From Roseitranquillus sediminis (GTDB lineage Bacteria > Pseudomonadota > Alphaproteobacteria > Rhodobacterales > Rhodobacteraceae), in NCBI RefSeq assembly GCF_016918935.1, contig NZ_JAFFOB010000017.1, positions 1 through 32,659 of the forward strand: a DNA stretch of 32,659 nt. Direction: 5' to 3'. The notes under the pieces were generated by a model. It ran no database searches. It was given only the letters and a program-made list of their open reading frames with translations, and was not told the DNA's origin. Positions 26,192 through 32,659 of the stretch are shown one piece after another. The position numbers and the translations under genes are program-made. Positions within the stretch are counted from its first letter, which is position 1. Each line of letters starts with the position of its first letter.

Positions 26192-27496
26192 ATGAAAATC
26201 GCGATGATCGGCACGGGCTATGTCGGCCTAGTTTCCGGCGTTTGCTTTTCCGACTTCGGGCACGAGGTCGTCTGCGTCGATAAGGACCCGCGCAAGATCA
26301 CCATGCTCGAGCGCGGCGAGGTGCCGATTTACGAGCCGGGGCTCGAGACCCTGATGGGCAAGAACGTCGAAGCGGGGCGACTGACCTTCACCGGCGATCT
26401 CAAGGCGGCCGTCGATGGCGCCGACGCGGTCTTCATCGCCGTCGGCACGCCCACGCGCCGCGGCGACGGCCACGCCGACCTCACCTACGTCTACGCCGCC
26501 GCCGAGGAAATCGCCCAGGCGCTCACCGGCTACGCCGTGGTGGTCACCAAGTCGACCGTGCCGGTCGGCACCAACCTGCGGGTCCGCGACATCATCCGCG
26601 AGACCAATCCGCAGGCCGAGTTCGACGTCGCCTCGAATCCGGAATTCCTGCGCGAGGGCGCGGCGATCGACGACTTCATGCGACCCGACCGGGTGGTCGT
26701 CGGCGTCGAGTCCGAGCGTGCGGCCGGGGTCATGGCGGATATCTACCGCCCGCTCTTCCTGCGCGACTTTCCGATCGTGACGACCGACATCGCCTCGGCC
26801 GAGATGATCAAGTACGCCGCGAACGCCTTCCTCGCGACCAAGATCACCTTCATCAACGAGGTGGCGCTGCTCTGCGAGAAGGTCGGCGCCGACGTCAAGC
26901 AGGTGTCGAAGGGCATCGGCCTCGACGGCCGCATCGGCAACAAGTTCCTGCACGCGGGCCCCGGCTACGGCGGCTCGTGCTTTCCCAAGGACACCTCCGC
27001 CTTCGCCCGCACCGGGCAGGAACTCGGCGCGCCCCTCCGGATCGTCGAGACGGTGATGGCCGTCAATGATGCGGTGAAGCGGCGGATGATCGACAAGATC
27101 CTCGACCTCTGCGACGGCTCGGTGAACGGCAAGACGATCGCGGTGCTGGGCGTGACCTTCAAGCCCAACACCGACGACATGCGCGACGCCCCCTCGCTCA
27201 CCATCGTCCCCGCCCTGGTGGGCGGCGGCGCCAAGGTGCGCGTGGTCGACCCGCAGGGCCGGCGCGAGGGCGAGCACCTGCTGCCCTCCGTGACGTGGGA
27301 AGACGACCCCTACACCGCCGCGGCGGACGCCGATGCCGTGGTCATGCTGACCGAATGGAACGAGTTCCGCGCCCTCGACCTCGGCCGCCTCGCCAAGGCC
27401 ATGGCCAAGCCCCGCATGGCCGACCTGCGCAACGTCTACTCCCCGCGCGACGCCGAGGCGGCAGGCTTCACCGCCTACGCCGCCGTCGGCCGCTGA
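26192..27496 (+). CDS. ugd: UDP-glucose 6-dehydrogenase
   Basis: Oxidises UDP-glucose to UDP-glucuronate with 2 NAD+. At 434 residues it is of normal bacterial length. It shows IGTGYVGLVSG (6-16), the substrate/catalytic segment NPEFLREG (149-156), K207 and N211 in MIKYAANAFLATK, catalytic C263 in GPGYGGSCFPKD, and GVTFKPNTDDMRDAPS in the C-terminal domain. ATG 26192 has GAGAGAGGGA upstream. It feeds the UDP-GlcA 4-epimerase gene nearby and so provides uronic acids for the glycan. Confidence 0.97.
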   Translation: MKIAMIGTGYVGLVSGVCFSDFGHEVVCVDKDPRKITMLERGEVPIYEPGLETLMGKNVEAGRLTFTGDLKAAVDGADAVFIAVGTPTRRGDGHADLTYVYAAAEEIAQALTGYAVVVTKSTVPVGTNLRVRDIIRETNPQAEFDVASNPEFLREGAAIDDFMRPDRVVVGVESERAAGVMADIYRPLFLRDFPIVTTDIASAEMIKYAANAFLATKITFINEVALLCEKVGADVKQVSKGIGLDGRIGNKFLHAGPGYGGSCFPKDTSAFARTGQELGAPLRIVETVMAVNDAVKRRMIDKILDLCDGSVNGKTIAVLGVTFKPNTDDMRDAPSLTIVPALVGGGAKVRVVDPQGRREGEHLLPSVTWEDDPYTAAADADAVVMLTEWNEFRALDLGRLAKAMAKPRMADLRNVYSPRDAEAAGFTAYAAVGR

Positions 27497-27731
27497 CCCG
27501 CGCCATACTGCGGACTGTATCATTGCAGAACGCCGCAAAGCTGGCATTGTCGGCGCATCATGTGCGGCGAGCAGCGCCTGCGGGCGGCCGCCCGCGCGGC
27601 CTTGCTCCCTGCGCAGGCGTGAACAGATCTTGGGTGACGCCGACCGTTCCACCTACTTCGCTGCTGTAGCCTCCACCGCTCTTGAGGCCGACTTCAGCAC
27701 GAACCCGTGACGCAGAACCAGAAGGCCCGCC

Positions 27732-28421
27732 ATGTCCACACGCGGAAAGACTTTCCAGAGACTGCAGACGAAATTCCGCACCGCCCGCTTTCGCATGGTC
27801 GAAAGGCACATTCTCGACATCCTTAGGCACAAGGACGAGGTCGAGATACTCGACGCCGGGGGCCGGTCAGACTACTGGAGAATGCTCTCCGACGATCTGA
27901 GGCCTAAGGTCCGAATAATCTGCATGAACTTTCAGGACGAGCTTGACCGCTACAAGTCAGGCGCCGCCGATCTCAGGATCGAGGAGGTCGAGGGGGATGC
28001 GTGCGCGATGCCGCAATACGCGGATGGATCCTTCGACCTCGTACACTCCAACAGCGTCATCGAGCACGTGGGCTCCTTGAGAAATATGGCGCGCTTCGCG
28101 GCGGAAACACGCCGAGTCGGGAATGCCTATCACATCCAGACTCCGAATTTCTGGTTCCCGATCGAGCCGCATTACGCCTTTCCCTTGGTACATTGGCTGC
28201 CAGATCAGGTACGCCTATGGCTGTTCACACATTTCGATGTCGGCTATGCAAGGAAGTGCAGCTTCCCGGAGGCGCTTGGCCGGGTAGATCACACCAGAAT
28301 GATCGGCGCCTCCATGCTCCGCCAGCTTTACCCCGACGGACGGCTTGAGAAAGAGCGAATGGGCTTCATGGCAAAATCCCTGACCGTCGTTCGGGATTTC
28401 GATCCGAGCCGAAGGAACTGA
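27732..28421 (+). CDS. SAM-dependent methyltransferase (class I), less G/C-rich
   Basis: A 229-residue protein with the Rossmann motif I VEILDAGGRSDYW (about 37-49), the acidic motif II region around 84-94 (RIEEVEGDACAMP) and SFDLVHSNSVIEHVG, the methyltransf_11-type motif. QTPNFWFPIEPHY and a long helical C-terminus follow. The target may be a sugar or a lipid; location in a polysaccharide region suggests a glycan O- or N-methyl group, but this is not shown. ATG 27732 has AGAAGG. The gene and its 235-base leader are A/T-richer than ugd. In that leader a 16-base palindrome GCGGGCGGCCGCCCGC at 27580-27595 is the only visible structure. Confidence 0.82.
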   Translation: MSTRGKTFQRLQTKFRTARFRMVERHILDILRHKDEVEILDAGGRSDYWRMLSDDLRPKVRIICMNFQDELDRYKSGAADLRIEEVEGDACAMPQYADGSFDLVHSNSVIEHVGSLRNMARFAAETRRVGNAYHIQTPNFWFPIEPHYAFPLVHWLPDQVRLWLFTHFDVGYARKCSFPEALGRVDHTRMIGASMLRQLYPDGRLEKERMGFMAKSLTVVRDFDPSRRN

Positions 28422-28434
28422 ACCTGCTTCCGAT

Positions 28435-28457
28435 CCGGGCAGGTTGGTCCTGCCCGG
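28435..28457. terminator. Stem-loop between convergent methyltransferase and giant protein genes
   Basis: CCGGGCAGG (28435-28443) pairs perfectly with CCTGCCCGG (28449-28457) around loop TTGGT, 14 bases after one stop and 12 bases beyond the other. No strong U-run follows, so the terminator call rests on its place between convergent genes. Confidence 0.6.
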
Positions 28458-28468
28458 GCCGGACTGCA

Positions 28469-31400
28469 TCACTTTTCCCAAGGATATCGATAGACGCTGT
28501 AGATGTGGCGCATGAAGAGTAGATAGTCGAAGTCGCTGTAGGACTTGCGATCCGCGCCCTCGACAGGTGAGTAGAGTGCTGTCGCGCCACCCTGGAAACG
28601 CCACGGATCGAGTCCCTCGGTCCGCAATTTCCAGTGTCGCATGTGGTAGTCGAAGAAGGAATCGTGGCGCCAGTCTTGCTTGTGTCCTCCGGCAAGGAGC
28701 CAGAGAACGAAGGCGTGCTGGTTCTCGTGGTTCTGGTCGGGGCCCTGGCGATAGGGGTGAGACCAGCGATAGTTTACCGCTGCCGCTTCCCGGGTGCCGA
28801 TCCATTCGGGCATCGGGTGACCTTTCAACATTCCCTGCTCGTAGGGCTGCGCACCTCGCCCTCCGTAGGAAGGAGTCCATTTGATCGTCGGGTGGATGCC
28901 TTGCGAAACGTCCACCATCTCCTGACTGACGTAGACCGTCATCGCATCTTCCTGCCAGTTCTCGTGCGCCGCGACCTCTGCCATCATGTCGGCATCGGCC
29001 AGCAATTTGCCGGTCATGAAGATGTTGAACTTGCGGAAGTTGTTATGTCCCCCGGAACCTGAACCACGCCATTGGTTGTTGCGGGCCGCCACGCCGAGGG
29101 AGGCTGCGTGCTTCAGGATGCCGTAGCGGTCCAGCCCGGCCTGCACGATGCCGCGCGACACGTCCGCCTTGTCGGCGACCGAGGCGTCGCTGCTGAGGAA
29201 GGCCACGACCGCATCGGCCGCTTTCATGAGGTCCCGCCCATACTGGCTTTCACCCTGAACGGGATCGAAGGCATTCCGCTGCCAGTCCGGCCCCAGATCG
29301 ATGTTCGGCCGGACGAACGCTCTCTTCAGCGCTGCCTTCGATGGCACGGACAGACCCGATGTATCCAGAGACGGACACGTATCGAGGATGTTCGCGGCTA
29401 CGTCCTTCATGCGATAGCGAGGTTTCCGGCCGGCCGCATCAGGCCAGCAAAACGGTGGGCGGAACTCGTCGTGAAAGGGGCTGTAATCTACGCAGGTGAG
29501 AACGAGAAACCGGTCGCTGAGCTTCTTGTAGCTGCCCGTAAGCGGGTGATCATAGTTGGACACCGAGGCGACGAGGCTGTCGCCCTGGCCCATCTGCACG
29601 AAGGCGCGGGGATCGGAAAAAACGTTTAGCTTGTCGTTGTAGTATTTCCGCGCCGCGCTATCGAAGCCCGTGGCCAAGCCTGAGGGCGGGTTCAGCATCG
29701 CTCCGTTGATCTTGCGTTCGTTCGCGTCACTGGTGACGCACGGCGCCGGGGCCGCGACCCTGACCCCGACGGTCGAGCCGGCGGGCATCTTGATGAAGGG
29801 ATCGCCCTTTCCCGGTCCCTGGACGAAGTGGCCGACCTCGACCGGCCGGTCGAACTCGAAGAGAACGCCGTCGTGGGCATACTTGGTGACGGTCCAGGTC
29901 GGGGCCGGGTCGTCGCCGGATGGCGCCGTTGCGGGCTCCGCCTCGACATGCGCGACATGGACGGCGCTTGGCACGTAGCCGTTGTCGTATCTGGTCACGA
30001 CCGCCACCTGCCGCACACCCGCCGGGACCTTGTAGGTGCCCGAGGACAGGGTAATCGGCGCGCCATCCGCATAGGCCTCCACGGTCGGCAGGCCCGGCAA
30101 CGGGTCGGCCGATGCGGCACCGGCGTCGTGGGTCAGGGTCGTTCCCGCCGACACCGTCGAGACGCCCACGCCGCCCACCTTGATCTGCGGCTCGAACAGG
30201 AACTTGGGCCGCGGGCTCGCTCCCGCCGTCGCGTCGTTCATCCAGCGCAGGATCATGTCCTCCTGCTGCTGCGACAGCGCCATGTTGAACACGTGGATGA
30301 GCGGTCCGAGATTGCCGCTGACCCCGTTGTTCCGCTTGCCTGCCCTGAGACGGGCCCCGTAGGTCGCCCTCTTGCTCCATCCGGCCGGAGGCGCGGGAAG
30401 AAGCTCGCTCACGCGCTCGCCGCCGACGGACAGGGTCGCCTCCTCGGGGGTGATCTTGCCGCTGAACAGGATCCAGCGCCCGTTGGTCGCGGCGGTGCCG
30501 TGGGTGATCGTGTGCTTGCTGCCGTCCTGGAGCGGCACCATCATCGAGGGGCGGTTGCTCCCCGTCAGATGGACATAGGCCAGATCCGTATAGCTGCTCT
30601 CCATGGCGCTCATCAGGTAGGCGGGATCGGTGCCGTTCGAATTGTGTCGTGCCGCGACGAAGAACGATTGCTCGGACGTTACCGTGATCGATTCCTGCGC
30701 CTGCCAGGCCTTGCCTCCCTTGAGCGAGGTCAGGCCGCGGTCCGGGTCGTGTATCGAGAGGGCGCCGGAGCTGTCGCGGGCGGTCAGGCACGAGACCGTC
30801 CCCGCGACCGGCACCACCGACGCCACAGGATCGCTGTCGTTGCCCGCGATCGGCGTCGCCGGCGGCGTGTCCCCGTAGAGATGCGTCCGCGCGGCTTCGA
30901 CGAAGATCCCCTGGATGCCGGGCGTCGCATCGAAGATGTGCTTCTTCGGATGGAACGGCGTGACCTTCAGGTTCAGCGTCAGCTTGGAACTCTGGTTAGC
31001 GGAGTTCGTCGCCCGCAGGGTCAGCGGTGCTTCCTCGGTGAACACGTCGAACCGGCTGATCGCCAGCATCCCGCTGTCCAGCGACATCTGGACGTCGCCC
31101 GCGTCGTAGCTGCCGACGCCGATCCTTTCCTCGGGATCGCCGTTCTGCCGCAACAGTTCGAAGGTCGTGTCCTGATCGACGCCGCTGAAGTGGGCCGCCG
31201 CATCGAAGGTGGCGATGCCGAGGTCTCCGCCCGTCTCGAGCCCCTGCTCGATCTCCCACGTCGCGGCCGCAGACAGCGCCGTCAGTTCGACGACGGGCTC
31301 CGGGATCGGCTCGGGCTCCGGTTCGGGTTCGGGCTCCGGGGTCGGTTCGGGCTCCGGGGTCGGCTCGGGTTCGGGCTCGGGCTCCGGGCCAGGCTCGAGA

Positions 31401-32659
31401 TCCGGCTCGGGCACCTCCTCGAGGTCCGGCTCGGGCTCGGGGAAGGGCTGAAGGATCTGGTCGGACCCGGAGTCGTCCGCGTCCGGAGCGGCCGCGACCG
31501 ATAGCTGGACGAGTCTTAAGCCGAAGATGTGGAGCCGCCCGGCCTGCTCGTTGCCGCCCTGGAGTATCTGATGGACCGTGAGGCGGATGCGGCTCGCGCC
31601 CTGCGGATGTGACAGCTTCAACGTCCGCAGGTCCACGAAGACCGAATTGCCCGAATGGCTCGAGGTCAGCACCGTCGCGTGATGCGTCGCTCCGATCGGG
31701 TTGCCGGCTGCGTCATGGGATTGCAGGGTGATCGACGCCTGCGTCCGCCTGCTGCTGTTGTTGCTGTGGTACTCCATCGCCAGGCTCAGCGCGTATTCGC
31801 CCGGCACCTCGGCGGGCAGCGAGAAGCCCCGCACGATGTCCGCCGCGTCCGGAGGCGGCAGGTAGAGCTGCGCCGCTCCCCTGGAGGCCACCGGGTTCTC
31901 CGACAGGCCCGCCGGAACCGACCGCGTGGCGGACTGGGTGTTCCAGTTGAGGTCGGGCGCCCGGTAGGCGACCGGCATGATCCCGTCGGAGAAGCTCAGC
32001 GCGAGGTCGAAGAGCCGCGCGCCGACCTGCGTCTGCACGGCGGCCGTGGCAATGTTGCCGCTTTCGTCTTCGGCGCGGAAGGCGAGGCTCAGGATCTGCC
32101 CGTCGACCGCGCCGGCGGGGATCTTGTAGCTCGCGGTCGAGCCGCTGATCGTGACGTCTGCCGAGACGTCGGCGCCGTCCAGCGTCGCGGCCGTGACGGA
32201 GCGGGTGACGACGCCGTCGCCGCCCCTGGTGGAGAGGTCGAGGGTCAGGATGTCGCCCGTCGCATAGGTCGCGGCGAGCTTGGGCGTCTCGACCCAGGTG
32301 ACGCGGTAGCCCGCCACCGTCGCCGTCGAGCTCGCCTCGCGCACCGTACCGTCCGGGGCCGCGAGGCTCTCGGTGACGGTATAGGCGACGCCCCCCGCGG
32401 CGACGTGGTGATTGGGACTGAACGTCACCGCCGTCCTCGACACCGGCCCCGAAGGGTGGGCGTAGCTGCCGGCGCGCGCCTTGTCCGCCAAAACGTCGCC
32501 CTCGACCAGCGTCTCGAAGAAGGGCGGCGTCTCGACCGTGATCTCGACCGGCGGCTCGGCCGGCTCCTCGGGCTCGACCGGCGGCTCCTCGGGCTGGACC
32601 GGGACCTCGGCCGCCTCGACCGTCACGACATCGGTCCAGAACGACGCGCTCGTACCGTC
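28469..32659 (-). CDS. Giant modular extracellular protein, C-terminal 1396 residues (start outside window)
   Basis: The frame is open to the right edge, so the real start is beyond 32659. Visible parts in order: Pro/Glu-rich linker (about residues 17-40); beta-sandwich-like modules (about 50-220); a jelly-roll-like domain (about 215-385, [12 protein letters not shown]...[10 protein letters not shown]); a long Pro-Glu linker (about 402-455); another beta module (455-570); a concanavalin/LamG-like domain (about 600-820, with [15 protein letters not shown] and [19 protein letters not shown]); two short Ig-like repeats; then a 450-residue C-terminal domain containing [19 protein letters not shown] and [20 protein letters not shown]. 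That last region recalls alpha-toroid polysaccharide lyase-like proteins, but I cannot name a family. No sorting signal ends it. Probably secreted; the role (glycan degradation, binding or surface attachment) is inferred only. Confidence 0.8.
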   Translation of the reverse strand, partial: DGTSASFWTDVVTVEAAEVPVQPEEPPVEPEEPAEPPVEITVETPPFFETLVEGDVLADKARAGSYAHPSGPVSRTAVTFSPNHHVAAGGVAYTVTESLAAPDGTVREASSTATVAGYRVTWVETPKLAATYATGDILTLDLSTRGGDGVVTRSVTAATLDGADVSADVTISGSTASYKIPAGAVDGQILSLAFRAEDESGNIATAAVQTQVGARLFDLALSFSDGIMPVAYRAPDLNWNTQSATRSVPAGLSENPVASRGAAQLYLPPPDAADIVRGFSLPAEVPGEYALSLAMEYHSNNSSRRTQASITLQSHDAAGNPIGATHHATVLTSSHSGNSVFVDLRTLKLSHPQGASRIRLTVHQILQGGNEQAGRLHIFGLRLVQLSVAAAPDADDSGSDQILQPFPEPEPDLEEVPEPDLEPGPEPEPEPEPTPEPEPTPEPEPEPEPEPIPEPVVELTALSAAATWEIEQGLETGGDLGIATFDAAAHFSGVDQDTTFELLRQNGDPEERIGVGSYDAGDVQMSLDSGMLAISRFDVFTEEAPLTLRATNSANQSSKLTLNLKVTPFHPKKHIFDATPGIQGIFVEAARTHLYGDTPPATPIAGNDSDPVASVVPVAGTVSCLTARDSSGALSIHDPDRGLTSLKGGKAWQAQESITVTSEQSFFVAARHNSNGTDPAYLMSAMESSYTDLAYVHLTGSNRPSMMVPLQDGSKHTITHGTAATNGRWILFSGKITPEEATLSVGGERVSELLPAPPAGWSKRATYGARLRAGKRNNGVSGNLGPLIHVFNMALSQQQEDMILRWMNDATAGASPRPKFLFEPQIKVGGVGVSTVSAGTTLTHDAGAASADPLPGLPTVEAYADGAPITLSSGTYKVPAGVRQVAVVTRYDNGYVPSAVHVAHVEAEPATAPSGDDPAPTWTVTKYAHDGVLFEFDRPVEVGHFVQGPGKGDPFIKMPAGSTVGVRVAAPAPCVTSDANERKINGAMLNPPSGLATGFDSAARKYYNDKLNVFSDPRAFVQMGQGDSLVASVSNYDHPLTGSYKKLSDRFLVLTCVDYSPFHDEFRPPFCWPDAAGRKPRYRMKDVAANILDTCPSLDTSGLSVPSKAALKRAFVRPNIDLGPDWQRNAFDPVQGESQYGRDLMKAADAVVAFLSSDASVADKADVSRGIVQAGLDRYGILKHAASLGVAARNNQWRGSGSGGHNNFRKFNIFMTGKLLADADMMAEVAAHENWQEDAMTVYVSQEMVDVSQGIHPTIKWTPSYGGRGAQPYEQGMLKGHPMPEWIGTREAAAVNYRWSHPYRQGPDQNHENQHAFVLWLLAGGHKQDWRHDSFFDYHMRHWKLRTEGLDPWRFQGGATALYSPVEGADRKSYSDFDYLLFMRHIYSVYRYPWEK
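31296..31449 (-). repeat. Pro-Glu repeat linker coding region
   Basis: An imperfect tandem array encoding PEPEPEP units with Pro-Thr, Pro-Asp and Pro-Ile variants (for example [20 protein letters not shown]). On the + strand it reads as repeated GGCTCGGGTTCGGGCTCC-like units. Such arrays act as stiff spacers between surface domains and vary in length by slippage. Confidence 0.9.
32540..32608 (-). repeat. Second, shorter Pro-Glu-Val linker
   Basis: Encodes [19 protein letters not shown]-type sequence with repeated CGGCTC/CTCCTCGGGCT units on the + strand. It marks another domain boundary near the right edge of the window, so at least one more domain is expected beyond it. Confidence 0.7.

Noticed and set aside
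27580-27595. 16-base palindrome GCGGGCGGCCGCCCGC downstream of ugd
   Set aside because: Perfect but lies over 80 bases after the ugd stop without a U-run, and such palindromes arise by chance in G/C-rich DNA; not called as a terminator.
26228-27652. 474-codon - strand frame opposite ugd
   Set aside because: His/Val/Asp-rich shadow; ugd carries all catalytic motifs.
29828-31504. 558-codon + strand frame opposite the giant protein, with Gly-Ser-type repeats
   Set aside because: The repeats mirror the Pro-Glu linker; no start signals or domains.

Overview
The window looks like chromosomal DNA of a G+C-rich alphaproteobacterium, most likely of the Rhodobacterales/Paracoccaceae type. The reasons are strong G/C third-position bias, frequent GTG starts, 4-nt ATGA/GTGA overlaps, a VPLPA-CTERM protein (a sorting signal known mainly from that group), a DUF1127 gene, and a urease/thiamine gene order familiar from these bacteria. 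No phage, IS element, CRISPR array, tRNA or rRNA was seen.

Layout. (1) 1-2000, + strand: the tail of an unidentified gene, galE, and a secreted VPLPA-CTERM protein, closed by a cluster of stem-loops at 2006-2103. (2) 2130-7537, - strand: a complete urease cluster ureD-ureA-(51-aa His-rich membrane peptide)-ureB-ureC-(DUF1127 protein)-ureE-ureF-ureG. (3) 7692-15075, - strand: a ten-gene thiamine operon thiD-thiO-thiS-thiG-thiE-thiF(rhodanese fusion)-thiY-tenA-thiZ-thiX, nearly all overlapping by 4 nt, led by a clear TPP riboswitch (15147-15222) with a possible ribosome-site-sequestering hairpin. There is no thiC, so pyrimidine salvage (ThiXYZ, TenA, ThiD) appears to be joined to de novo thiazole synthesis (ThiO/S/G/F). 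(4) 15406-28421: a surface polysaccharide region on both strands. It contains rmlA, a hexapeptide acyltransferase, a FdtA-type ketoisomerase and a FdtB-type aminotransferase (dTDP-3-amino-3,6-dideoxyhexose pathway), two unrelated sulfotransferases, a GT2 glycosyltransferase, a Caps_synth-type transferase, an OafA-type O-acyltransferase with an SGNH domain, a UDP-glucuronate 4-epimerase, a conserved membrane protein, UDP-glucose dehydrogenase and a methyltransferase. (5) 28469-32659, - strand: the C-terminal 1396 residues of a very large modular, probably extracellular protein with Pro-Glu linkers, a concanavalin-like domain and an unassigned C-terminal domain.

How the genes work together. GalE, Ugd and the GlcA epimerase would supply UDP-Gal, UDP-GlcA and UDP-GalA. 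RmlA/FdtA/FdtB plus the acyltransferase would supply a dTDP-3-acylamino-dideoxyhexose, although RmlB is not in the window. Two glycosyltransferases, two sulfotransferases and an acyltransferase would then build or decorate a sulfated, uronic-acid-containing glycan (inference). No flippase, polymerase or initiating transferase is visible, so the locus is only part of the system.

Three genes of the polysaccharide region (17127-17540, 18678-19559, 27732-28421) are clearly more A/T-rich than their neighbours and look like single-gene acquisitions. The less usual items are the 51-aa His-rich peptide between ureA and ureB, the DUF1127 gene inside the urease operon, the ThiF-rhodanese fusion without the usual zinc cysteines, the single-gene A/T-rich islands, and the giant modular protein.
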